The translations under genes were made by a program, and so were the position numbers. Below, piece after piece: positions 39,377 through 46,571 of a stretch of 64,000 nucleotides of DNA. Below the pieces are notes generated by a model, which saw only the letters and a program-made list of their open reading frames with translations, did no database searches and was not told where the DNA came from. The stretch's first letter is position 1, and every line of letters begins with the position of its first letter. This DNA comes from Acidobacteria bacterium RIFCSPLOWO2_12_FULL_66_21 (GTDB taxonomy: Bacteria > Acidobacteriota > Vicinamibacteria > Vicinamibacterales > 2-12-FULL-66-21), in NCBI GenBank assembly GCA_001767455.1, contig MELC01000041.1, positions 48,304-112,303 of the forward strand. The letters are read 5' to 3'.

Positions 39377-40750
39377 ATGAACAACGTGATTGATTTCATC
39401 AATACGAGCCGCGATCGGTACCTCGACGAGCTGAAGAACTACCTCGCGATCCCCAGCATCAGCGCGCTGCCGGAGCACGCGGCCGATACGCGCCGCTGTG
39501 CCGAGTGGAGCGCCGAGGAGATGACGCGCATCGGCCTGCAGAACGTCAGGCTGATCGACACTCCCGGCCACCCCGTCGTCTACGGCGAGTGGCTCGGCGC
39601 GCCGGGCGCGCCCACCATCCTCTTTTACGGCCACTACGACGTGCAGCCGGTGGATCCGCTCGAGCTGTGGGAGTCGCCCCCCTTCGAGGCGACGATCCGC
39701 GACGGCGAGATCTACGCGCGCGGCTCGGCCGACGACAAGGGGCAGGTCTTCATGCACTTCAAGGCGATTGAAGCGCATATGAAGCAGAACGGCCGCCTGC
39801 CGATGAACATCAAGATGATCCTCGAAGGTGAAGAGGAAGTCGGCTCCGCGAATCTCGACAACTTCATCAAGGCGAACAAGGACCTCCTGGCCGCCGACGT
39901 CGTCGTCATCTCCGACTCGCCGATGTTCGACCGCGGCATTCCATCCATCTGCTACGGCCTGCGCGGCCTCGTGTATTTCCAGATCGACCTGCGCGGCAGC
40001 AAGAGCGACCTGCACTCCGGCTCGTTCGGCGGCGCGGTGGCGAATCCGAACATGGTGCTCGCCAACATCCTCGCGCAGATGAAGGACCGGAGCGGCCGCA
40101 TCAGGATCCCGGGCTTCTATGACGACGTGCGGGAGCTGACGCAGGAGGAGAAGGACCAGTGGAAGCGCCTGCCGTTCAACGAGAAGCGCTACGCGAAGGA
40201 GCTGGGCGCGCCGCGGCTGTTCGGCGAGAAGGGCTACACGACGCTCGAGCGCGTGTGGGCGCGGCCGACCTTCGAGGTCAACGGGATCATCGGCGGCTTC
40301 ACCGGCGAAGGGGCGAAGACGGTGATTCCGGCGGTCGCGATGGCGAAGGTGAGCATGCGCCTCGTGCCGAACCAGGATCCCGACAGGATTGCCGAGCTGT
40401 TCGAGGCGTATGTGAAGAAGGTCACGCCGAAGACCGTGCAGCTCAAGGTCACGCGCATGCACGGCGGCAAGCCGTGGATGACCGAGTTCGACAACCCCTT
40501 CGTCCAGGCCGCGGGGCGCGCAATCGAGAAGGGGTTCGGGAAGACCCCGGTGTTCAACCGCGAGGGGGGATCGATCCCCGTCGTCGCCACGTTCTCGGAG
40601 ATCCTGGGACTGCCGTCGGTGCTCTTCGGGATCGGCCTCCCCGACGAGAACGCGCACGCGCCGAACGAGAAGCTCGATCTCGGCAACTTCCACGGCGGCG
40701 TCATCGCGTCCGCGTACCTGTACGAGGAGATTGCAGGGATCAGGAAGTGA
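39377..40750 (+). CDS. M20-family dipeptidase/metallopeptidase
   Basis: 457-residue cytosolic M20 peptidase (CNDP-like). Metal ligands and catalytic acids are in place: YGHYDVQP, ARGSADDKGQ, LEGEEEVGS, ISDSPMFDRG and a late His in DENAHAPNE. The lid domain (~200-320) includes DLHSGSFGG. No signal peptide. Substrates are probably dipeptides; carnosine-like specificity cannot be deduced. Confidence 0.92.
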   Translation: MNNVIDFINTSRDRYLDELKNYLAIPSISALPEHAADTRRCAEWSAEEMTRIGLQNVRLIDTPGHPVVYGEWLGAPGAPTILFYGHYDVQPVDPLELWESPPFEATIRDGEIYARGSADDKGQVFMHFKAIEAHMKQNGRLPMNIKMILEGEEEVGSANLDNFIKANKDLLAADVVVISDSPMFDRGIPSICYGLRGLVYFQIDLRGSKSDLHSGSFGGAVANPNMVLANILAQMKDRSGRIRIPGFYDDVRELTQEEKDQWKRLPFNEKRYAKELGAPRLFGEKGYTTLERVWARPTFEVNGIIGGFTGEGAKTVIPAVAMAKVSMRLVPNQDPDRIAELFEAYVKKVTPKTVQLKVTRMHGGKPWMTEFDNPFVQAAGRAIEKGFGKTPVFNREGGSIPVVATFSEILGLPSVLFGIGLPDENAHAPNEKLDLGNFHGGVIASAYLYEEIAGIRK

Positions 40751-40929
40751 CGGGTGCTGGGCCTGCCGCGCCGTAGCGCGTGGGCGCGAAGGCGGGTGCT
40801 CGGTGCCCCCGCTCCCGCACTTGGGTACCGAAGCGCGACGGACTTTTGGGGAAAAGGTCGAGCGGTGTTCGACAATACTCCCTATCGACTGACAGCGATT
40901 GGATCCGTATCCCTCCTGCAACAAACAAC

Positions 40930-40959
40930 TTGACCCACGCAACATCACGACCGTAGAAT
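40930..40959 (+). promoter_or_regulatory. Sigma-70-type promoter TTGACC-18-TAGAAT
   Basis: TTGACC (40930-40935), 18-nt spacer, TAGAAT (40954-40959), 12 nt before ATG 40972. The transcript would have a leader of only about 5 nt. Confidence 0.6.
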
Positions 40960-40971
40960 CTGCCAATCCTC

Positions 40972-41595
40972 ATGCGAAAAGCGTTACTGGCTGCGTTGTG
41001 TGTGGCCGCGGTGGCGGCCTGTTCCGACCCCGAGAAGGAGCAGCTCAAGAAGACGACCATCCCTACCTACGACAAGACCGGCAAGCTGACCGAACTGACC
41101 TACGACTTCAACAAGAACGGGAAGATCGACACCTGGACGCAGATGGACGGCGCTCGGCCGGTCCTCACGCGCATGGACAAGAACGAGGACGGCCGGGTGG
41201 ACCGCTGGGAGTACTACGACGCCCAGGCTCAGCTCGAGAAGGTCGGCTTCTCGCGCAGGGACGATGGGAAGCCGGATGGGTGGGCGTTTGCGGGACCCGA
41301 CGGGAAGATCCAGAAGATCGAGGTCTCGTCGTTCTCGGACGTCAACCGGATCGACCGGTGGGAGTACTACGACGCAAGCGGCCTCGTGCGGGCCGACGAG
41401 GACACGAACGCCGACGGCGTCATCGACAAGTGGGAGACGTACGCGAACGGAGCGGTCAGGACCTCGGCGTTCGACGAGAACAAGGACGGCCGCCCCGATC
41501 GCCGCCTGATCTACGACGGCGCACGGCTCGTCCTGATCGAATCGGAGCCTGACGCGTCGGGGAACTTCACGAAACGGGTGGACGTGAAGCAGTGA
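40972..41595 (+). CDS. Lipoprotein with EF-hand-like Asp loops
   Basis: 207 residues: signal peptide with lipobox AVAAC (Cys17), then four loops of the form D-x-N-x-D/N-G-x-x-D-x-W/R: DFNKNGKIDTW, DKNEDGRVDRW, DTNADGVIDKW and DENKDGRPDRR. Each is followed by an aromatic strand (EYYDA, ETYAN), so the repeat is about 35-40 residues long and likely binds calcium. No known enzyme domain is visible. Expressed from its own promoter. Confidence 0.75.
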   Translation: MRKALLAALCVAAVAACSDPEKEQLKKTTIPTYDKTGKLTELTYDFNKNGKIDTWTQMDGARPVLTRMDKNEDGRVDRWEYYDAQAQLEKVGFSRRDDGKPDGWAFAGPDGKIQKIEVSSFSDVNRIDRWEYYDASGLVRADEDTNADGVIDKWETYANGAVRTSAFDENKDGRPDRRLIYDGARLVLIESEPDASGNFTKRVDVKQ

Positions 41596-41705
41596 GCGGG
41601 CAGCTGGCAGCGGGCGGCTGGCAGCAAAGCTGGCAGCAAAGCAAGGTGCAGCGGTACAGCGGGACTTACTGCCTGCTGCGTGCTGCCTGCGGACTCAACT
41701 GCAGC
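41594..41705. repeat. GCAGGCA palindrome family, copy 5
   Basis: Left arm GAGCGGGCAGCTGGCAGCGG and GGCTGGCAGCAAAG (twice); centre TGCAGCGGTACAGCGGGACT; right arm TACTGCCTGCTGCGTGCTGC. It begins at the lipoprotein stop codon. Confidence 0.8.
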
Positions 41706-41898
41706 GTGGCAGTTTGGAGTTTGAGGTTTGTAGTGCCTTTCGAGTTTGGAGTTTGGAGTTTGAAGTTTGTAGTGCCTTTGGAGTTTGCAGTTTGGAGTTT
41801 GGAGTTTGAAGTTTGTAGTGCCTTTGGAGTTTGCAGTTTGGAGTTTGAAGTTTGAAGTTTGTAGTGCCTTTGGACTTTGGAGTTTGTAGTTTGAAGTT
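41706..41898. repeat. Tandem TTTGGAGTTTGAAGTTTGTAGTGCC array
   Basis: Four higher-order units, each a run of TTTGGAGTTTG/TTTGAAGTTTG words closed by TAGTGCCTTT. With copy 5 of the palindrome it fills the whole 306-nt gap. It ends 4 nt before the GTG of the regulator, leaving no recognisable ribosome-binding site. Confidence 0.88.
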
Positions 41899-41901
41899 GA
41901 C

Positions 41902-43161
41902 GTGAATCTCCTGATCCTGTCCCCCCCGTCCTCCGATCGCGCCGACATCGTGGCGGCGCTGCCCTCGCCGTTCGACCGTGCGGCGATCGTGGAGACGGCT
42001 GCGCAGGCGACCTCGCGCGTGGCGCAGGGGGGGATCGAGCTGGTGCTGCTCGATCTTGCGGCGTCGGATGCGCTGCGGTTCCTGCGGCGGCAGGCGTCCG
42101 CCGAGCCGCGCATCCCCGTCATTTGCGTGGCCGATCGGCGGCGGCCCGATGCGTCGTCCGAGGCGCTGAGACTCGGTGTGGTGGACGTCGTCGGCCGTCC
42201 CGTCAGGGCCGACGACCTGACGTCGGCGATGGGCAACGTGCGCGAGCTGGCGCGCATTGCCGAGCGGGCGCCGGCGGCGCCCGACCTCGGCGAAGCGACC
42301 GACGGCATGTTCGGCACGTCTCCTGCCATGCGCGACGTGCTCCGCATCGTCCGCCGCGTGGCGCACAGCCGGTGCGGCGTGCTGATCCTGGGCGAACGTG
42401 GGACGGGGCGAGGCATGGTGGCGCACGCGATTCACGCGCAGGGATCGCACCGCGACCGTCCGTTCGTGAAGATCGTGTGCGGCGACGGAGACGCGGACGG
42501 GCTCGGTCGGTTGCTCGATGGGGACGCGGCCGAGGGGGTGACCGTCTACCTCGAGGATCTCGGCGAACTGCCGCCGGACATGCAGGCGCGGCTCGAGGCC
42601 CGCGTGGAGCAGCCGTCGGGGGCGCGGTTCATCGCCTCGGCGAAGCCGCGGCTGTCGGATCTGGTGGAGCGCGGCGCCGTGCGGCGCGGGCTCGTCGAGT
42701 CGATCGGGACGGTGCGCATCGACCTGCCGCCGCTGCGCCAGCGGTCGCAGGACGTCCCGCTGCTCGCGACCTACTTTCTCAAAGAGGCCTGCCGCCGCGC
42801 GGACATTCCGTCGAAGACGTTCTCGCGCAGCGCGCTCACCCTGCTTGCCGCGCTTCCGTGGCGCGGGAACGCAGGGGAACTTCGTTCCCTTACCGAACGT
42901 CTTGCCGTGCTCGTCACGCGTGGCGTGGTGCTGATGGAGGACGTGCTGGCGAACGTGCGGCTCGACAATGCGGAGGCGGTGGGGCACTCGCGCGGAACGT
43001 TGAGGGAGGCGAGGGATCGGTTCGAGCGCGAGTACGTGACGGCGGTGCTGCAGCATCACAAAGGGAGGATGGGGGCCGCGGCGCGCGAGCTCGGCATCGA
43101 GCGAACAAATCTGTACCGGAAGATCAAGCAGTTGAACATTCGATGGACGGTTTCGGAATAA
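41902..43161 (+). CDS. NtrC-like AAA+ regulator lacking the sigma-54 (GAFTGA) loop
   Basis: 419 residues: receiver-like N-terminus (~1-115, possible phospho-Asp in LVLLDLAAS), a shortened AAA+ domain (~135-345) and a Fis-type HTH (RMGAAARELGIERTNLYRKI). The Walker A is GERGTGRG (Lys170 position is Arg), Walker B is VYLEDLGEL (acidic pair swapped, E218-D219), and the GAFTGA loop is deleted between the two. It should not activate sigma-54 and may bind DNA without hydrolysing ATP. It sits directly before the polysaccharide locus. Confidence 0.85.
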   Translation: MNLLILSPPSSDRADIVAALPSPFDRAAIVETAAQATSRVAQGGIELVLLDLAASDALRFLRRQASAEPRIPVICVADRRRPDASSEALRLGVVDVVGRPVRADDLTSAMGNVRELARIAERAPAAPDLGEATDGMFGTSPAMRDVLRIVRRVAHSRCGVLILGERGTGRGMVAHAIHAQGSHRDRPFVKIVCGDGDADGLGRLLDGDAAEGVTVYLEDLGELPPDMQARLEARVEQPSGARFIASAKPRLSDLVERGAVRRGLVESIGTVRIDLPPLRQRSQDVPLLATYFLKEACRRADIPSKTFSRSALTLLAALPWRGNAGELRSLTERLAVLVTRGVVLMEDVLANVRLDNAEAVGHSRGTLREARDRFEREYVTAVLQHHKGRMGAAARELGIERTNLYRKIKQLNIRWTVSE

Positions 43162-43206
43162 TGCTGGGGTGTCCGTATTTATTTGATGGCATAATGTTGT
43201 AAATTT

Positions 43207-43225
43207 GATACGTATTGTACGTATC
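43207..43225. promoter_or_regulatory. Perfect 8-bp inverted repeat, candidate operator
   Basis: GATACGTA-TTG-TACGTATC. It lies 27 nt upstream of a TTGACT -35 box, where an activator would bind, in an AT-rich island. The NtrC-like protein encoded just upstream is the nearest candidate ligand. Confidence 0.55.
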
Positions 43226-43251
43226 TCCGTGCGTTTCGTCGTTGAAACACG

Positions 43252-43280
43252 TTGACTGAGCCTTTCGGGTGAGGCATAAC
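43252..43280 (+). promoter_or_regulatory. Sigma-70-type promoter TTGACT-17-CATAAC
   Basis: TTGACT (43252-43257), 17-nt spacer, CATAAC (43275-43280); leader of about 45 nt to ATG 43331 with GGGAGC as a possible ribosome-binding site. Confidence 0.5.
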
Positions 43281-43330
43281 TACCGAGGTTCATCCTTTCC
43301 ATTGGTTGGTGCCGCGCACCGGGAGCATCC

Positions 43331-43843
43331 ATGCGCAAGGTGTTGGCCGTCGGCGTGATATCCGTCGTGGCCGTGCTGGGGACGCCGGTCGGAACGTTCG
43401 CCGCGGCCGCCAATGCGCCGGCCACGCCGCATGGACAGCAGACGGGCAATCTCGAGGGCGTGGCGAAGGACGCGGCTCAGAAGGAGCTCCCCAAGGTGAA
43501 GGTGCAGGTGCGGGGGGCGAACGGCCAGATCGCGGCGACCGGCACGACGAACGCGTCGGGTGAGTTCTCTATTGCGTTGAATCCCGGCACCTACACGATT
43601 GAAATCGTGGATGCGGCAGGCAACATCGTTGGCACCAGCGCGTCGATTGCGGTTACCGCAGGCGCGACCGCGACGGTCACGGTGACGGCGGCGGCGGCCG
43701 GTGCGATCGCGGCGGCGGCTGGCGGCGGCCTCAGCCTGTTCGGTCTTGGCACGATCGGGACCGTGGCGGTGGTCGGCGGTGCGGCAGTGACGACGATTGC
43801 AGCCGTCGTTGCGAAGAAAAGCACAGCGAGTCCATCCCGTTAG
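43331..43843 (+). CDS. Secreted or membrane-anchored protein with carboxypeptidase-regulatory-like (SpaA/Cna-B) domain
   Basis: 170 residues: signal peptide (~1-25, GTFAAAA), one prealbumin-like beta-sandwich (~40-112: VKVQVRGANGQ, FSIALNPGTYTIEIVD), and a hydrophobic Ala/Gly-rich tail (~113-160) able to span or insert in a membrane, ending in Lys-Lys. Role unknown; its own promoter and operator-like palindrome suggest regulation separate from the downstream glycan genes. Confidence 0.7.
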   Translation: MRKVLAVGVISVVAVLGTPVGTFAAAANAPATPHGQQTGNLEGVAKDAAQKELPKVKVQVRGANGQIAATGTTNASGEFSIALNPGTYTIEIVDAAGNIVGTSASIAVTAGATATVTVTAAAAGAIAAAAGGGLSLFGLGTIGTVAVVGGAAVTTIAAVVAKKSTASPSR

Positions 43844-44317
43844 GCTTTCTGGTTTGGGTTAGCGCTCAAATGATGGACTTCGGCAACAACGGGAAGGACC
43901 GAAAGGCCGGGCGTTGCTCGGCCTTTCGGGTCTAAGCGGTAACGGCCGGGATCGCCCGGCTGGGTCACGCCCCCTCTGATCAAGAGAATTCGAGCGCGCT
44001 GGCGAAAGCTGGCGCCCGCCGCCCGAAGCGCACGGACAGGCTGCGTTTTGTGCGTGGTGTATTCAGTTGCCATCTGGTCGATCGATTAGGACTAGGCGGC
44101 ACACTGCCACATTTCGACGACACGACGTCGAATATGGCTGCCCGCGGCGCAGGCCGGCAGGGCCGGGACGTGCCGAATGTAAGTCAGAGAGCGGGAGCTT
44201 GTACACGAACGATTCAAAGGGCACTTTCCACGCGGCCGATGGGTCACCGGCGCAAGCTGCTGGATGTCTCGCGGGCTGCAATCGGAGGTGTGGCATGGAA
44301 GACCCGCAGCGGCACCC
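43844..44317. other. 474-nt leader region of the polysaccharide locus
   Basis: Contains the hairpin at 43897-43933, an inverted repeat TTCGACG-6 nt-CGTCGAA (44113-44132) that could be an operator, and a short frame with a good ribosome-binding site (44295-44321). No intact longer gene is supported. Confidence 0.55.
43897..43933 (+). terminator. Strong hairpin, probable terminator
   Basis: GACCGAAAGGCCG, loop GGCGTTGCT, then CGGCCTTTCGGGTC: 13-14 bp stem with one bulge, followed by TCTAA. It lies ~55 nt after the SpaA-like gene. Confidence 0.6.
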
Positions 44318-44321
44318 GTGA
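44295..44321 (+). CDS. Eight-codon upstream ORF coupled to the first glycosyltransferase
   Basis: ATG 44295 follows GGAGGTGTGGC and encodes MEDPQRHP; its TGA overlaps the GTG start of the glycosyltransferase (GTGA). The glycosyltransferase itself has no clear ribosome-binding site, so this small frame may load ribosomes for it. No function for the peptide is implied. Confidence 0.35.
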   Translation: MEDPQRHP

Positions 44322-45577
44322 GAATCGTTGTCCTGAATCAGACGTTTCCGCCTGACGTCGTCTCAAGCGCTCAGCATGCGGGCGACCTGGCCAGAGAACT
44401 GCGTGCTCTGGGCCACGAGGTTACGATAATCGCCAGCCGTCGGGCGTACGATGAGCCGTCGGTCCGGTTTCCATCGACGAGGGACTGGTACGGCGTGGAA
44501 GTCATCCGGGTAGGCTGCTCGGCATTCGGGAAGGGGGCGAGATGGCGGCGGGCAGCCGACTTCGGTACGTTCCTCTGGTCTTGTCTGTTCCGACTAATGC
44601 TGCTCCCGCGGTGCGACGTCGTCGTCGCGATGACGTCGCCACCCCTGGTCTCGTTCCTGGCGGCGGTCTATGCCCGATTGCGCGGCGGACACCTCGTCTT
44701 GTGGGTGATGGACTTGAACCCCGACGAGGCTATCGCTGCCGGCTGGTTGAAGGAGCGGTCGGTCGCAGCAAGAGTTCTGGAGTGGTGCCTGACCTACAGC
44801 TTGCGTTGGGCGGAGCGGATCGTCGTGCTGGACCGATTCATGAAAGAGAGGGTGGAGGCAAGATTCGGAGACCCGCAGATAGCGCGCAAACTGATCGTGA
44901 TAGCTCCATGGTCTCATGATTCGATAGTGCGATACGACTCAGAGGGACGACGAGCATTCCGACGCATGCATGGGATCGACAACAAGTTTGTTGTGATGTA
45001 CTCAGGCAACCACAGTCCCTGCCACCCACTTCAAACGTTGCTCGAAGCGGCTCAACGGCTGAACGACCATTCCGAGATCGCCTTCTGCTTTGTCGGAGGC
45101 GGCAGCGAATTCGGCAAAGTGAAGCAGTTTGCCCGCGATCACGGCTTGAACAATGTCGTGTGCCTGCCTTACCAGCCGCTGGGAGAGGTGTCTGCGTCAC
45201 TCTCGGCCGCCGATCTGCACGCCGTCGTGATGGGAGATCCGTTCGTCGGCATTTTGCATCCCTGCAAGATCTACAACGTCCTTCGCCTCGGAATTCCTTG
45301 TCTGTACATCGGTGCGCCAGCGAGTCACGTCACAGATCTGATGTCGAAGCCCAAGGTCGAGGATTGGGCCCGCTCGACGCGGCACGGCGACGCCGACGGG
45401 GTGGTTGCTCACATCCTGCAGGCCGCGGCTGCGGGTCCGCGTCGCTGTCAGTCGGAAGTCCGCCTTTCGGAGATGTTCTCGCAGCAGGGCCTGGTGAAGC
45501 AGCTGGTGGACGTCATTGAGAACGCTGGAGCTGGAACGATGGTGGAGCCGATTGAGAACGCGTATGCAGGCCGCTGA
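44318..45577 (+). CDS. Glycosyltransferase, GT4/WcaI-like
   Basis: 419-residue GT-B fold transferase. N-terminal domain begins VRIVVLNQTFPPD with HAGDLARELRALGHEV; donor-side motifs YSGNHSPCHPLQTLLEAA, FVGGGSEFGKVK and PYQPLGEVSASLSAADLHAV (the Glu/Asp region before the nucleotide site). Predicted cytosolic, acting on a lipid-linked acceptor. GTG 44318 is preferred; ATG 44264 would add 18 residues and ignores the overlapping upstream frame. Its 3' end overlaps the next gene by 14 nt. Confidence 0.85.
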   Translation: MRIVVLNQTFPPDVVSSAQHAGDLARELRALGHEVTIIASRRAYDEPSVRFPSTRDWYGVEVIRVGCSAFGKGARWRRAADFGTFLWSCLFRLMLLPRCDVVVAMTSPPLVSFLAAVYARLRGGHLVLWVMDLNPDEAIAAGWLKERSVAARVLEWCLTYSLRWAERIVVLDRFMKERVEARFGDPQIARKLIVIAPWSHDSIVRYDSEGRRAFRRMHGIDNKFVVMYSGNHSPCHPLQTLLEAAQRLNDHSEIAFCFVGGGSEFGKVKQFARDHGLNNVVCLPYQPLGEVSASLSAADLHAVVMGDPFVGILHPCKIYNVLRLGIPCLYIGAPASHVTDLMSKPKVEDWARSTRHGDADGVVAHILQAAAAGPRRCQSEVRLSEMFSQQGLVKQLVDVIENAGAGTMVEPIENAYAGR

Positions 45578-46571
45578 GCGAGTGCTCGTCACCGGAGCCG
45601 GGGGCTTCATCGGGCATCACCTGGTCACGTACCTCGTCAGGACCGGGCATTGGGTGCGTGGTGTGGACATCAAACGTCCCGAGTACCAACCTACGAGTGC
45701 GCAGCAGTTTGAGGTGCTCGACCTGCGCGAATCCGACAATTGCCACAAAGCCATGCGCGGCATGGATGAGGTGTACGCCCTTGCCGCGAACATGGGCGGA
45801 ATCGGGTTCATCGAGACACACAAGGCGGAGATCGTCAGGGATAACACGCTGATCAATCTGCAGACAATCGAGGCGGCACGGCTCAACGGGGTCAAGAGGT
45901 TCCTGTTCACGTCGAGCGCCTGCGTGTATCCCGCCTACCGTCAGAAGACTCCGGACGTCGCGCCGCTGCGCGAAGAGGACGCCTACCCGGCCGACGCCGA
46001 AGACGGCTACGGCTGGGAGAAGCTCTACATGGAGCGGGTGTGCGAACACTACCGGAGTGATTACGGACTCGAGACGCGGGTGGTCCGGTTTCACAACATT
46101 TACGGTCCGTTCGGAACCTACGACGGGGGCAGGGAGAAGTCGCCGGCCGCGATTTGTCGAAAGGTCGCCATGGCGGCGGACGTGGACACGATTGAGGTGT
46201 GGGGAGATGGACGGCAGACACGCTCCTATTGCTACATCGACGATTGCGTCGAAGGGATCCATCGGCTGATGCGAACCGAATATCGCGAGCCGCTGAATCT
46301 CGGCACGGATCGTCTGGTATCCATCAACGATCTCGTGGACATCGTGGCCCGAATTGCCGGGAAAGCGATCCGGAAGCAGTACGACCTGACCAAGCCGCAG
46401 GGGGTCAGAGGGCGCAACAGCGACAATACGAAGTTGCGTCAAGTCATGGGCTGGGAACCGGCCACGCCCCTGGAACAGGGGCTGGCGATTACGTACGACT
46501 GGATTTCGAACGAGTTGCGGAAACAAGGGCGGCTGACAGCGCGCGAGGATCCGGCAGCCATCAATCCGTGA
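45564..46571 (+). CDS. NAD-dependent epimerase, GDP-mannose 3,5-epimerase-like
   Basis: 335-residue extended SDR. Motifs: VTGAGGFIGHHL, the GME-type ANMGGIGFIETHKAEI, FTSSACVYP, catalytic Y-x-x-x-K as YGWEK. The combination NMGGIGF and SSACVYP matches GDP-mannose 3,5-epimerase, which forms GDP-L-galactose/gulose; activity on another GDP-sugar is possible. ATG 45564 lies inside the previous gene; its TGA overlaps the next start (GTGA). Confidence 0.85.
   Translation: MQAAERVLVTGAGGFIGHHLVTYLVRTGHWVRGVDIKRPEYQPTSAQQFEVLDLRESDNCHKAMRGMDEVYALAANMGGIGFIETHKAEIVRDNTLINLQTIEAARLNGVKRFLFTSSACVYPAYRQKTPDVAPLREEDAYPADAEDGYGWEKLYMERVCEHYRSDYGLETRVVRFHNIYGPFGTYDGGREKSPAAICRKVAMAADVDTIEVWGDGRQTRSYCYIDDCVEGIHRLMRTEYREPLNLGTDRLVSINDLVDIVARIAGKAIRKQYDLTKPQGVRGRNSDNTKLRQVMGWEPATPLEQGLAITYDWISNELRKQGRLTAREDPAAINP

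Noticed and set aside
43184..43199. Sigma-54 promoter (TGGCATAATGTTGTA) before the SpaA-like gene
   Set aside because: Spacing is one base short and the GC of the -12 element is GT; the nearby regulator lacks GAFTGA and a good sigma-70 promoter is present.
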